Of a stretch of 64,000 bases of DNA, positions 19,187 through 27,783 are shown piece by piece. A program made the translations under genes and the position numbers. The notes under the pieces were generated by a model, which was not told the origin of the DNA, did no database searches, and was given only the letters and a program-made list of their open reading frames with translations. The DNA is from Arthrobacter sp. 260 (GTDB lineage Bacteria > Actinomycetota > Actinomycetes > Actinomycetales > Micrococcaceae), in assembly GCF_013116745.1 (NCBI RefSeq), contig NZ_JABFOE010000008.1, positions 62,001-126,000 on the forward strand, given 5' to 3'. The stretch's first letter is position 1. Each line of letters starts with the position of its first letter.

Positions 19187-21915
19187 CACTTCCCGGCGTC
19201 GACCCCTCGTGGCCGGCCTACCGAGACGTCCCCTCCCATGCGGCAGTAGACCCAGCGGGAACCACCAACAGCTGGCATTACCTGGACAATGAGGCACAGC
19301 TCACCGGGCCGCCCCGCGGCACCCTGCTCTGCGTGCACGGGAACCCCACCTGGTCTTACCTCTGGCGGAGCGTGCTCGCCGCAGGGGCTCAGCACGGCTG
19401 GCGGGTGATCGCCGTCGACCAGCTGAACATGGGCCTGTCCGAACGCACCGGCCGGTTCCGGCGGCTCGCGGACCGGGTGCAGGACCTCAACGATTTCGTC
19501 GGGTCCATGGACCTGACCGGACCGGTCATCACCGTGGGCCACGACTGGGGCGGTGTCGTCAGCCTCGGCTTCGCCCACCAGCGCCGCGACCTCGTGGACG
19601 CCGTCGTGCTCACCAACACAGCGATCCACCAGGATCCCAACCGTGCGATCCCTGCTCCCCTGCGATTGGCGCTCCACCCACTGGTGCACCGGTGGGGGAC
19701 GAAGGACACGTCGGCATTCCTGGACGTCACCCACGCGCTGGCCCGGCCCGCGCTGCCCAAGGAGGTGCGGAAGGCGTTCCTGCTGCCCTACCGAGGTGGC
19801 GCCCGACGCCAGGGTATTGCGGACTTCGTTGCCGATATTCCCGCCAGCCCGTCACACCCCAGCTACCCGGCGCTCCGGAACATCGCCGAGGGCATCCGTA
19901 CCCTCGACGTACCCGCGCTGATGCTGTGGGGACCCGAGGACCCGATCTTCTCGGACACCTACCTCAACGACCTCGCGGCACGGCTCCCGCAGGCCGATAT
20001 CCACCGGTTCGAGGGTGCCAGCCACCTCGTGGGCGAGGACCGGGACATCGCCGGCCCCCTGTTCCGGTGGCTCGACGGCGCCCTGAAAACGTCAGCCGCG
20101 ACGTCGTCTCCCGGATCCCCGGACGGTGATGCCACTGCTCCTGGCGCCCCAGCAGCCAGCGCCCTGGAAACCGACACCACCGCGCCGTTCACCCCGCTGG
20201 AGCATGAGCTGACCCAGCGCGCGCAGGGTCCCGACGCCGACCAGCTGGCCGTTGCCGATATGGGCGCGGATGGCCGGATCGGCCGGTCCCTGTCCTGGCG
20301 TGATCTCGAACGCGAGGTCAGTTCGCTCGCCGACGCGCTGCGACGGATCGGTTTGCGCCGCGGCAGCCGGGTAAGCCTGATGGTTCCGCCCGGGGTGGAG
20401 CTCACGGTACTCCTCTACGCCTGCCTGCGGATCGGCGCCGTGATCATCGTCGCCGACGCCGGTCTGGGCCGAAAGGGCCTCAGCAAGGCTGTTCGCGGCA
20501 CGGTGCCGGAGTTCCTGATCGGCATCGACCTGGCGCTCACTGCGGCGAAGCTGTTTTCCTGGCCCGGCCGTCGCATCAGCGTTGCAACGCTGCCCGCCGC
20601 CAAACGGAGGCTCCTCGGGGTGGAGTCCTCACTCGCCGAGCTTCGCCTGGGTAAGACGACGGCCGCCTCCGGCGACACGGGACCAGCGGACGTTCCCAAT
20701 CCTGCAGTCCTCGATCCTGCAGTCCTTGACCCTGACGTCCTTGATCCTGATGCCGACGCCGCCATTCTGTTCACCTCCGGATCCACCGGCCCGGCCAAGG
20801 GTGTCGTGTACACCCACCGCCGGCTCGCCGCCATGCGGGATACCGTTGCAGAAACCTTCGACATCCGCCCCGGTGACGGACTGGTGGCGGGCTTCGCACC
20901 CTTCGCACTGCTGGGTCCAGCCCTCGGGACGACGTCGATCACGCCCGACATGGACGTCACCAGACCTAAGACCCTTTCAGCGTCGGCCCTCGCCGATGCC
21001 GTCGCCGCCATCGAGGCGACCACCGTGTTCGCCTCCCCCGCAGCACTACGGAACATTCTGACGACTCAAGGTGAGCTGACCGATGCCGGCCGGAAGGCAT
21101 TGGCAGGGGTTTCACTGCTGCTCTCAGCCGGCGCTCCCGTCCCCTCGCGGCTGCTGACCGAGCTGCTGGGGATTCTTCCTGCGGCCTCGCTGCACACGCC
21201 CTACGGGATGACCGAAGCGTTGCCTGTTACCGACGTCGATCTCGGGGTGATTCTCTCGGCCGAAGCTGACGCTGCAGCCGGGAACGTCATCGGCGCCGGG
21301 AACGGTGTCTGCGTGGGCCGGGCGGTCGCGGGCGCACGGATCACTGTCAGTCCCCTCAACCGGGCGGGGACCGCCGACGGCGCCCCCACTACTGAGGCGG
21401 GGGTGACCGGAGAGATCCTCATCGATGCTCCCCATGTGAAAGACCGCTACCATCGGCTGTGGCTCACCGAGAGCGAAAGCTCGCGGACCGGTGGCTGGCA
21501 CCGCACTGGCGACATCGGCCACTTCGACGGCAATGGCCGGCTCTGGGTCGAGGGACGGCTTCCGCATCTGGTCACCCCGGCCGCCGGCGTACTCACCCCG
21601 GTGGGTGTGGAACAGGCACTTGAGGCGGTCGACGCCGTCGGGCTCGCAGCGGTGGTCGGCGTGGGACCAGCTGGTACCCAGGCGGTGGTCGCAGTGGTCG
21701 AGACCACCCCGGCAACGGCGAAACCAGGGCTCGCACCGGCATCTCTGGCGTCCGCAGCACGCAGCGCCGCGCGCTCCGCAGGCGCGGAACTGTCAGCGGT
21801 GCTGGTTGTTCCCGCCCTGCCCACTGATATCCGGCACAATGCCAAGATTGACCGGACCGCCGTGGCGCAGTGGGCAACCGGCGTGCTGGCTGGCGGAAAG
21901 ATCAGCAAACTGTGA
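19180..21915 (+). CDS. oleBC: OleBC fusion: beta-lactone decarboxylase plus beta-lactone synthetase
   Basis: 911 residues. Residues 1-310 are OleB, a haloalkane-dehalogenase-like alpha/beta hydrolase with nucleophile Asp122 (TVGHDWGGVVS); OleB removes CO2 from the beta-lactone to leave a cis-olefin. After an Ala/Pro linker, residues about 340-911 are OleC, an acyl-CoA-synthetase-like enzyme with P-loop ILFTSGSTGPAKG (about 529-541) and YGMTEALP; OleC forms the beta-lactone. The fused form is known from Micrococcus luteus and relatives. Starts at GTG 19180 with GGAG nine bases before, overlapping oleA; its stop overlaps the oleD GTG by four bases. Confidence 0.93.
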   Translation: MVALPGVDPSWPAYRDVPSHAAVDPAGTTNSWHYLDNEAQLTGPPRGTLLCVHGNPTWSYLWRSVLAAGAQHGWRVIAVDQLNMGLSERTGRFRRLADRVQDLNDFVGSMDLTGPVITVGHDWGGVVSLGFAHQRRDLVDAVVLTNTAIHQDPNRAIPAPLRLALHPLVHRWGTKDTSAFLDVTHALARPALPKEVRKAFLLPYRGGARRQGIADFVADIPASPSHPSYPALRNIAEGIRTLDVPALMLWGPEDPIFSDTYLNDLAARLPQADIHRFEGASHLVGEDRDIAGPLFRWLDGALKTSAATSSPGSPDGDATAPGAPAASALETDTTAPFTPLEHELTQRAQGPDADQLAVADMGADGRIGRSLSWRDLEREVSSLADALRRIGLRRGSRVSLMVPPGVELTVLLYACLRIGAVIIVADAGLGRKGLSKAVRGTVPEFLIGIDLALTAAKLFSWPGRRISVATLPAAKRRLLGVESSLAELRLGKTTAASGDTGPADVPNPAVLDPAVLDPDVLDPDADAAILFTSGSTGPAKGVVYTHRRLAAMRDTVAETFDIRPGDGLVAGFAPFALLGPALGTTSITPDMDVTRPKTLSASALADAVAAIEATTVFASPAALRNILTTQGELTDAGRKALAGVSLLLSAGAPVPSRLLTELLGILPAASLHTPYGMTEALPVTDVDLGVILSAEADAAAGNVIGAGNGVCVGRAVAGARITVSPLNRAGTADGAPTTEAGVTGEILIDAPHVKDRYHRLWLTESESSRTGGWHRTGDIGHFDGNGRLWVEGRLPHLVTPAAGVLTPVGVEQALEAVDAVGLAAVVGVGPAGTQAVVAVVETTPATAKPGLAPASLASAARSAARSAGAELSAVLVVPALPTDIRHNAKIDRTAVAQWATGVLAGGKISKL

Positions 21916-22883
21916 GGGTTCTGGTGACCGGTGCCAGCGGGATGCTGGGCCGGGTGACCGCCGAGCTACTCAGGGCGCAAGGCCATGAGGTGCACACCTT
22001 TCAACGGCGTCCATCAGGGCTGACAGGGGTTGAGGACAGCCTGGGATCGATCACCGAGCCGGCAGCCGTCGAGCGGGCGGTCCTGGGCATGGATGCTGTG
22101 GTGCATCTGGCAGCCAAAGTCTCGTTTGCTGGAGCGGCAGCTGACTTCGAAGCGGTCAATGTAGAGGGCACCCGATGCCTGTTAGATGCGGCACGGACAG
22201 CAGGGGTCAGGGACTTCGTGTTCATTTCCTCCCCTTCGGTGGCGCACGTGGGCACCTCGATCGTGGGGCAGGCTGCCACCGATGCCACGCCAGAGAAGGT
22301 GTTGGGCCACTACGCCCAGACGAAGGCCAAGGCAGAGCTCATCGCGCTGGCGGCAAACAGTGACAGTTTCCGTGTCGCGGCTGTCAGACCACATATCGTG
22401 TGGGGGCCAGGGGATACCCAACTGGTCGAACGGGTCTTGCAGCGGGCACGGGCGGGACGTCTTCCAGTCCTGGACGCTGGCACCGCACTCGTCGATACCA
22501 CCTACGTCGACAATGCAGCGGAAGCGATTGGCGCGGCCCTCGCCCGGATGGATCAGGTGGCGGGCTTAGCGGTCGTGGTCACCAACGGAGAGCCCCGGCC
22601 CATCGGTGAACTGATCGCAGGCATCTGCGAGGCTGGTGGGGTTCGCCCGCCGCGCTGGAGCGTTCCCGGAAGGGTGGCACGGGTAGCCGGGTCCCTGGTT
22701 GAGTTTGTGTGGCAGCGGAGCGGCGCCGACGGGGAACCACCGATGACCCGCTTTCTGGCGGAGCAACTCTCCACGGCCCACTGGTTCGATCAACGACGGA
22801 CCCGCGACCTGCTTGGCTGGACGCCCGGAGTGTCACTCGATGAGGGACTGGCAAGACTCTCAGAGCACTACCAGCAGCTGTAA
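21912..22883 (+). CDS. oleD: OleD, NAD(P)H-dependent beta-keto acid reductase
   Basis: 323 residues, extended short-chain dehydrogenase/reductase. The nucleotide-binding loop is VTGASGMLGRV near the N-terminus, and the catalytic Tyr-Lys pair is in HYAQTKAKAEL. It reduces the OleA product to a beta-hydroxyacid before OleC closes the lactone. The GTG at 21912 overlaps the oleBC stop (GTGA), so the three proteins are made from one message and likely act as an assembly, as shown for other Ole systems. Last gene of the operon. Confidence 0.92.
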   Translation: MRVLVTGASGMLGRVTAELLRAQGHEVHTFQRRPSGLTGVEDSLGSITEPAAVERAVLGMDAVVHLAAKVSFAGAAADFEAVNVEGTRCLLDAARTAGVRDFVFISSPSVAHVGTSIVGQAATDATPEKVLGHYAQTKAKAELIALAANSDSFRVAAVRPHIVWGPGDTQLVERVLQRARAGRLPVLDAGTALVDTTYVDNAAEAIGAALARMDQVAGLAVVVTNGEPRPIGELIAGICEAGGVRPPRWSVPGRVARVAGSLVEFVWQRSGADGEPPMTRFLAEQLSTAHWFDQRRTRDLLGWTPGVSLDEGLARLSEHYQQL

Positions 22884-22950
22884 CAGATCAGCTTCAACCC
22901 CGCTTCTTAGGAGGCGGCGTCCTTCCCATCAGAGCCAGGAGAATCCCTAG

Positions 22951-24117
22951 ATGCCCTATTCAATAGTTCTCGTTGCCGACGACATTGAGGCACTCGGCGG
23001 TGTTCAGCGGTTCGCCAACATTCTCAGCACAGGGCTGGCGGAGCGCGGGCATCGAGTCTCACTGCTTGGAATCAACAAGAGTACTGATCCGATGCAGTAC
23101 CGCAGACATTCGTCAGTTCAGACGGACTCAATTTACGCTCTTCCCTATTCGCATTTCCGGCAGCGGGTCGACAATATCTCAACGACCCATGAGGACGAAG
23201 CCGAAATCTGGCATGAGCATAGACTGGCCACCGAGGCAGGCCAACTCAGGCTTCAACAGCACATCGCATCCTGGGGTCCAGAGACAATCGTTGTCGTTCT
23301 GCAGATCAGCGCGTTGATAGCACTTCAGAAAGCGGGTCTCCTCGAGACCAGACCGGATCGTCCAAGGGTGATTGCCCAGTATCACGGTTCTTTCGACTAC
23401 GCCCAAGCCAGGGGGGTGCTCCCCCGCATCGTTGACGAGTTCAGCGCGGTGGACCTGCAACTCTTTCTGACCGAAGAGTACGCGCGACAGTTCGCTGAAG
23501 CCGGGCTGCCTGACGCGGGGTATGTTCACAATCCCAACACCCTTCCGCCTCAGACCTTCGATGCTGCGCAACGCGAGCAGACCGTGGTCTCCCTGTCTCG
23601 GCTCCATGAGGAGAAGTCCTTGGACGAACTCCTGACCGCCTGGTCATTGATTAGTGAAGAATTTCCTAGCTGGACCCTTGCTCTTTACGGAGCCGGACCT
23701 GAGAGGTCCGCTCTGGAGCTGCTTGCGGCCGAGCTGGGAATCGCAGGGTCGGTGAAGTTCTGCGGGGTGGCGACCGATCTTGCCGATTCGCTGGGTAAGG
23801 CGAGCATTAATGTTCTGACTTCACATCGGGAGGGATGGCCTCTCGTGGTCGCCGAGGCAGCGGTCTGTGGGATCCCAACCGTGGCGTATGACGCTGGACA
23901 CGGGCTGCAACGGCTGATTGCCGACTCACGGACAGGCATCATAGTCCCCACGTATCAACCGGAAGATTTCGCCAAGGCATTGTCCACTCTCATGGGGTCG
24001 AGTGAACTGCGCCGCACCCTTGGAGAGCGTGCAGCTCAGGAGATTAGCCAGTACTCGCTGGAGAACGTCATCCCCCAGTGGGAAGCTATTTTCGAGGCGC
24101 TTCTCCCGCAGTCCTGA
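22951..24117 (+). CDS. GT4-family glycosyltransferase
   Basis: 388 residues with the GT-B fold. The N-terminal domain starts SIVLVADDIEALGGVQRFANIL (GGVQR loop typical of GT4), and the C-terminal domain has VVSLSRLHEEKSLDELLTAW and the donor-binding E-x7-E-like stretch SHREGWPLVVAEAAVCGIPTVAYD. It resembles teichoic-acid-glucosylating or poly-glycerol-phosphate glucosyltransferases, but donor and acceptor are not determined. AGGAGAA precedes the ATG. GC content is lower than in the ole genes before it, so it may be a separate acquisition; it is followed by a strong terminator. Confidence 0.85.
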   Translation: MPYSIVLVADDIEALGGVQRFANILSTGLAERGHRVSLLGINKSTDPMQYRRHSSVQTDSIYALPYSHFRQRVDNISTTHEDEAEIWHEHRLATEAGQLRLQQHIASWGPETIVVVLQISALIALQKAGLLETRPDRPRVIAQYHGSFDYAQARGVLPRIVDEFSAVDLQLFLTEEYARQFAEAGLPDAGYVHNPNTLPPQTFDAAQREQTVVSLSRLHEEKSLDELLTAWSLISEEFPSWTLALYGAGPERSALELLAAELGIAGSVKFCGVATDLADSLGKASINVLTSHREGWPLVVAEAAVCGIPTVAYDAGHGLQRLIADSRTGIIVPTYQPEDFAKALSTLMGSSELRRTLGERAAQEISQYSLENVIPQWEAIFEALLPQS

Positions 24118-24190
24118 ACCCGGACAGCTCCTTTCGTCCGATCCATGTTGCCACCGCCGGACACCCCGGATAGGGCCGGTGAACGCACGA

Positions 24191-24220
24191 ATGCGCCATC
24201 GGATTTCTCCGATGGCGCAT
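24191..24220. terminator. Bidirectional terminator between the GT4 gene and nlpC gene
   Basis: ATGCGCCATCGGA pairs with TCCGATGGCGCAT, a 13-bp perfect stem with a 4-nt TTTC loop, placed between two convergent genes. Confidence 0.92.
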
Positions 24221-24243
24221 CCTGGGCTGGCGCGGGCTGCGTC

Positions 24244-25116
24244 CTAGCGGGTGTAGTACCCGACCAGTGGCATGGCGTCGACCGCGTGGACCAGGGTGCC
24301 CTGGCTGGGGTTCAGAGCGCTGACCATCTGGCCACCACCGATGTAGATACCGACGTGTCCGCCGCCGTTCTGGATGACGAGGTCACCCGGCTGAGGGTTG
24401 CTGGTGGGGGTCAGGGCCGCCATCTGTGCCTGGCTGGTGCGGGGCAGATCGATGCCGTGCTGGGCGTAGACCCACTGCACAAAGCCTGAGCAGTCCCAAG
24501 CACCGGGGGTGGTGCCGCCGTAGACGTAGCCGGAACCGATCTGCGACATTGCGGTGCCGACGATACCGGAAGTGGACGCCTGACCGCCGGTGGAGGGAGC
24601 TGCAATGGGGGTGATGGCCTCGGAGGCGGTAGTGATGCCCAGGGTGCTGGTCTCAGCAGGAGCAGCCGGCGCGGGAGCGGCAGCGGTCACCGCAGCGGCT
24701 GGTGCAGCAGCTGGTGCTGGAGCAGCTACCTGAGTGGCCTGGGTGGCACTGCCTGAGAGGGAAATGACGTCACCGGGGAAGATGACCGAGTCCCAGGTGA
24801 GGCCGTTCAGCGCAAAGATCGAATCGAGGCTGACACCCTGAGCGGCAGCGATGTGGCCGAGGGTATCTCCAACCTGGACAGTGTAGGTTGCGGAGCCGGC
24901 GCTCTGGACGGCTGGTGCCGCGGCGGTGGGCTGAGCGGTGATTTCACCGGACGCGTTGGCCGGGAGTCCGGCGCTGAGCATCAGACCGGAGGCTGCCACC
25001 AGGACTGCTGCTGGGCGGCCGAAGGATCCGGCGTGTGAGCTGACCGCCTTGGAAACGGTCTTGAAGGCGCTTGGCGGGGTTGCGCGGTGGCGCGCAATGT
25101 GACGGTTCTTGGACAT
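24244..25116 (-). CDS. LysM and NlpC/P60 peptidoglycan hydrolase
   Basis: 290 residues from the ATG at 25116 (GGGAGAGG upstream). A basic N-terminus and a hydrophobic stretch (about 36-55, AAVLVAASGLMLSAGLPANA) form a signal peptide; LysM follows (about 76-120, TYTVQVGDTLGHIAAAQGVS), then an Ala/Pro linker and an NlpC/P60 domain (about 183-290) with catalytic Cys209 in WDCSGFVQWVY and His254 in GGHVGIYIGG. It is secreted and cuts peptidoglycan stem peptides, probably at D-Glu-diamino-acid bonds. The leader carries a c-di-AMP riboswitch, so it belongs to the osmotic/cell-wall regulon known from other actinobacteria. Confidence 0.95.
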   Translation of the reverse strand: MSKNRHIARHRATPPSAFKTVSKAVSSHAGSFGRPAAVLVAASGLMLSAGLPANASGEITAQPTAAAPAVQSAGSATYTVQVGDTLGHIAAAQGVSLDSIFALNGLTWDSVIFPGDVISLSGSATQATQVAAPAPAAAPAAAVTAAAPAPAAPAETSTLGITTASEAITPIAAPSTGGQASTSGIVGTAMSQIGSGYVYGGTTPGAWDCSGFVQWVYAQHGIDLPRTSQAQMAALTPTSNPQPGDLVIQNGGGHVGIYIGGGQMVSALNPSQGTLVHAVDAMPLVGYYTR

Positions 25117-25129
25117 GATGTTGCCTCTC

Positions 25130-25262
25130 CCAATGCCTACGAAGTTAGCTGTCGGATTCGGATGGGAGCCACCCGGACTCGATAATGAGTCTTCACCCCG
25201 AGGCCGTCTATCGACGGCCGCTACTGGTTCCTCCGCTTCTGCCGGATGAATGCGAACGGACC
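25130..25262 (-). promoter_or_regulatory. c-di-AMP (ydaO/yuaA) riboswitch
   Basis: The minus-strand leader of the NlpC/P60 gene carries the conserved blocks of the ydaO motif in the right order: AGCGGAGGAACC, CGGGGTGAA, GGGTGGCTC and, at the 3' edge, ATCCGACAGCTAAC followed by TTCGTAGGC. The last block is the most conserved sequence of this class. In actinobacteria this aptamer, which binds c-di-AMP and usually turns expression off, sits before NlpC/P60 and Rpf cell-wall hydrolases, as here. Edges are approximate. Confidence 0.9.
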
Positions 25263-25357
25263 TCACGACAACGGCAGAACTTGGCAATCTGTCGGGAGGA
25301 CGCTGAGTTGAACGGAACCCGGCGTGCCGTCTACAGTACAGAGGCCCGCACAGATTT

Positions 25358-25373
25358 GTCACATTTGTGTCAC
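25358..25373 (-). promoter_or_regulatory. GTGAC direct repeat, possible MtrA site
   Basis: GTGAC-6 nt-GTGAC, on the minus strand within GTGACACAAATGTGAC. It lies about 100 bases upstream of the riboswitch, where the promoter of the NlpC/P60 gene is expected. MtrA, the essential response regulator of actinobacterial cell-wall hydrolase genes, binds direct repeats of a GTnAC-like unit with 11-bp period. The match is by pattern only. Confidence 0.4.
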
Positions 25374-25499
25374 AGGGAGGAGGTGCGGGGTAGCGATCCG
25401 ATAACCGACGGCGGGGTGATAAATCACGCTCTGGCTGCGTGGAGGTTTCCATTGCACGTTAGTCCCGCAGGCGCGATGCCCGCGGGAGGGGATTGCCCA

Positions 25500-25533
25500 C
25501 TATGTGGGCAAGTCACCTATGTGGGCAAGTCAC
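25500..25533. repeat. 17-bp tandem repeat with an embedded palindrome
   Basis: CTATGTGGGCAAGTCAC occurs twice head to tail. The first copy also forms a palindrome with the bases before it, TTGCCCAC-TAT-GTGGGCAA (25493-25511). It is in the 494-base gap between mutM and the NlpC/P60 gene; no gene was seen in this gap, which otherwise holds the riboswitch, the GTGAC repeat and a hairpin. Confidence 0.8.
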
Positions 25534-25553
25534 CGGCTGTGGAGGATCAGTTG

Positions 25554-25575
25554 GTCCCGCTTGAGACGCGGGGAC
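25554..25575 (-). terminator. Possible terminator of the rnc-mutM transcript
   Basis: GTCCCGC pairs with GCGGGGAC with one bulged G, loop TTGAGAC; a second GC-rich imperfect stem overlaps it toward 25598. It follows the mutM stop on the minus strand. There is no U-run. Confidence 0.3.
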
Positions 25576-25610
25576 CCCCGGATGGGAGGCGGGGATCCGG
25601 AATGTTCTGT

Positions 25611-26678
25611 TTACCAGCGCCCGTTCCGGGGCTTCGGCTGGCATCGGGGGCAGCTGAACGAGGACCGGTTCATGAATATTTCACGCCGGATCAGGGAGCT
25701 GCCGTGGAAATCCGGGTCCGAGGCACAGCGGAGGCACGGTTCCCCTTCCCTTCCGTAGGCGTTGAGGGACCGCGCGAAGTACCCCGAGGCCCCGTTGACG
25801 TTGACGTACAGGGAATCAAAGCTGGTGCCGCCGGCGTCCAGTGCGCGCAGCATGACCTCGCGACAGGCGTCGATCAGACGGAGCGCGTCGCCCCGTCGCA
25901 TCGTGTCGGTGGGTCGGGCGTAGTGCACGCGGGCAGCCCAGAGAGCCTCATCAGCGTAGATATTGCCGATGCCCGAGACCAGCGACTGATCCAGCAGTGC
26001 CCGCTTGATGCCTGTCTTGCGCCGGCGCACCAACGCAAAAAAGTCGTCAAAAGAGAACGCCGGGTCCAGCGGGTCGCGCGCAATGTGGGCAGCCTCGACA
26101 GGGATCAGCGGCAGCGGGCTTTCACCGAGGCCACCGGCGTGCCCGTCGGCAGTGGGAATCATCGATGTCACGAAAAGGCCGCCGAAGATGCGCTGATCGA
26201 CGAACCGCAATTCACGCGGCAGCGGTCCCCCGTCGGCCGAGGACGCCGCGGAGAGCGTCAGCCGGACCCGGAGGTGTTTTTCCTCAGCGGCTTCGGCGTC
26301 CTGGACCAGCAGTTGGCCACTCATTCCCAGATGCGCCATCAGAGCCACCGGGGGTGCAGCGGTTCCTAAAGCTGCAGAAGCGTCTGCGGCGCCAGCTGTC
26401 GCCGCGGTGCCTGTTGCGCCGGCCACGCCGGAAGCGTCCAACAGGCCAGTGGACCCTTGAGAGTCTGTGCCGGCGGCCAGCGGGAGCCACAGGAACTTGC
26501 CCCGGCGCACGACGTCCAGGACACGGGAGCCCACCAGATTGCCGGTGAAGTCCTCACCGCCGAGGGCGTGGCGGCGGATTGATCGCGGGTCGAGGATGTC
26601 GACGTCGTCAATGGTGCGTCCCAGGACCCAGCGGGCGAGGCCGCGGCGCACCACCTCGACCTCGGGGAGCTCCGGCAT
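25611..26678 (-). CDS. mutM: Formamidopyrimidine-DNA glycosylase with an Ala/Gly insertion
   Basis: 355 residues; most MutM proteins have about 270-300. The catalytic N-terminus MPELPEVE (Pro2, Glu3) and Lys61 in [10 protein letters not shown] are intact, as is the H2TH region [20 protein letters not shown]. The C-terminal zinc finger has four Cys (CLRC ... CPRC) but with about 24 residues between pairs instead of about 16. The main excess is a low-complexity Ala/Gly/Ser/Thr segment at about 70-109, between the Lys61 strand and [11 protein letters not shown]. The enzyme excises 8-oxoguanine. It is nine bases after rnc. Confidence 0.95.
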   Translation of the reverse strand: MPELPEVEVVRRGLARWVLGRTIDDVDILDPRSIRRHALGGEDFTGNLVGSRVLDVVRRGKFLWLPLAAGTDSQGSTGLLDASGVAGATGTAATAGAADASAALGTAAPPVALMAHLGMSGQLLVQDAEAAEEKHLRVRLTLSAASSADGGPLPRELRFVDQRIFGGLFVTSMIPTADGHAGGLGESPLPLIPVEAAHIARDPLDPAFSFDDFFALVRRRKTGIKRALLDQSLVSGIGNIYADEALWAARVHYARPTDTMRRGDALRLIDACREVMLRALDAGGTSFDSLYVNVNGASGYFARSLNAYGREGEPCLRCASDPDFHGSSLIRREIFMNRSSFSCPRCQPKPRNGRW

Positions 26679-26687
26679 GGTGTGTGC

Positions 26688-27515
26688 TTAGGCCGACGCA
26701 GCGGAGGCCGCGTCGGAGGAGCTGATGACGGGGTCAGGAACAGCAGCAGCGCCGTTGGGGCGACTTCCGTCGTGATCGACGTTGGCCACTTCAACCGGAA
26801 CCATTACCGTGTGGACGGCCGTCTTGGGCTCGGCGGCGAGGACCCGGAGCATCTGCCAGGACGCCGCTGCAGCTTCCTGTTCGGCTTCCTTCTTGGATGG
26901 CCCCGATCCGGAGCCGTACGGCTTGCCGCCGACCGTGAGGAGTGCTTCGAAGGTGCGGGCGTGGTCGGGGCCGAACCCCGTGACCTTGTAGTCGATGGTG
27001 CCCAGCCGGCGCGCGGCGGCGATCTCCTGGATATTGGTCTTCCAGTCGGTGCCGGCTCCCATAGCGGCAGCGCTTCCCAGCAGGGGACCCACGAGGCGCA
27101 TCACCATCGCCCGGGCTACTTCGATCCCGTTGCTCAGGTAGGTCGCGCCAATGACCGCTTCCATGGTGTCGGCAAGGATCGATGCCTTGTTCCGACCGTT
27201 GGTCAGCTTCTCCCCCTGACCCAGCAGCACATGCTGGCCCAACTCCAGGTCGCGGGCAATCCCGGCCAGAGCACGGGTGCTGACGACGGCGGAGCGCCGC
27301 TTGGCAAGGTCGCCCTCGGACAGGTCAGGGTTGTCCCGGTACAGCGCGTCCGTGACCGCCAGGCCCAGCACCGAATCGCCGAGAAACTCGAGGCGTTCGT
27401 TGGTGGGAATGCCCCCGTGCTCATAGGCAAAGGAGCGGTGTGTCAGGGCAAGACGAAGCGTCTCGGCGTCAATAGAGACACCGAGACGCTTCAAAAGGTC
27501 TTCAGTATTAGCCAC
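26688..27515 (-). CDS. rnc: Ribonuclease III
   Basis: 275 residues. The RNase III signature reads NERLEFLGDSVLGLAV, with a second acidic cluster at ASILADTMEAVIGATYL; the C-terminal double-stranded-RNA-binding domain covers about 165-235 (DWKTNIQEIAAAR ... GPSKKEAEQEAAAASWQML). A 40-residue Ala/Ser/Asp tail follows. It processes rRNA and other double-stranded RNA. It lies in the conserved yceD-rpmF-rnc-mutM order, 62 bases after rpmF. Confidence 0.97.
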   Translation of the reverse strand: MANTEDLLKRLGVSIDAETLRLALTHRSFAYEHGGIPTNERLEFLGDSVLGLAVTDALYRDNPDLSEGDLAKRRSAVVSTRALAGIARDLELGQHVLLGQGEKLTNGRNKASILADTMEAVIGATYLSNGIEVARAMVMRLVGPLLGSAAAMGAGTDWKTNIQEIAAARRLGTIDYKVTGFGPDHARTFEALLTVGGKPYGSGSGPSKKEAEQEAAAASWQMLRVLAAEPKTAVHTVMVPVEVANVDHDGSRPNGAAAVPDPVISSSDAASAASA

Positions 27516-27577
27516 GTCTACTTACGCATTCGCATAAGAACGCTACAGGCACGGCGATGCCGGGCACGCAGCGGTCG

Positions 27578-27781
27578 TTAGACGTCGGCTACTTTGCGTC
27601 CCTTGTACTCAAGGAACAGTGCAGTGCCAGCGGAGTCGGTGACTACCTTGGCCTGGTGAGCCAGGCTGTAGGTAACGCGGCCGTTCTCCACGGTCTTCAC
27701 CAGTTTGGGGGCAGTTGCCTTCCACTGGGACCGACGTGCACGGGTATTCGAGCGGGACATTTTCCGCTTAGGAACAGCCAC
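27578..27781 (-). CDS. rpmF: 50S ribosomal protein L32
   Basis: 67 residues beginning [21 protein letters not shown], the invariant L32 N-terminus. The four zinc-binding Cys found in some L32 proteins are absent, so this is the zinc-free (C-minus) form. It follows the DUF177 gene by two bases, the near-universal yceD-rpmF pair. Confidence 0.97.
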   Translation of the reverse strand: MAVPKRKMSRSNTRARRSQWKATAPKLVKTVENGRVTYSLAHQAKVVTDSAGTALFLEYKGRKVADV

Positions 27782-27783
27782 GA

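Noticed and set aside
24244-25452. A 402-residue version of the NlpC/P60 protein
   Set aside because: The first 112 residues would translate the c-di-AMP riboswitch; the ATG at 25116 has a proper ribosome site and signal peptide.
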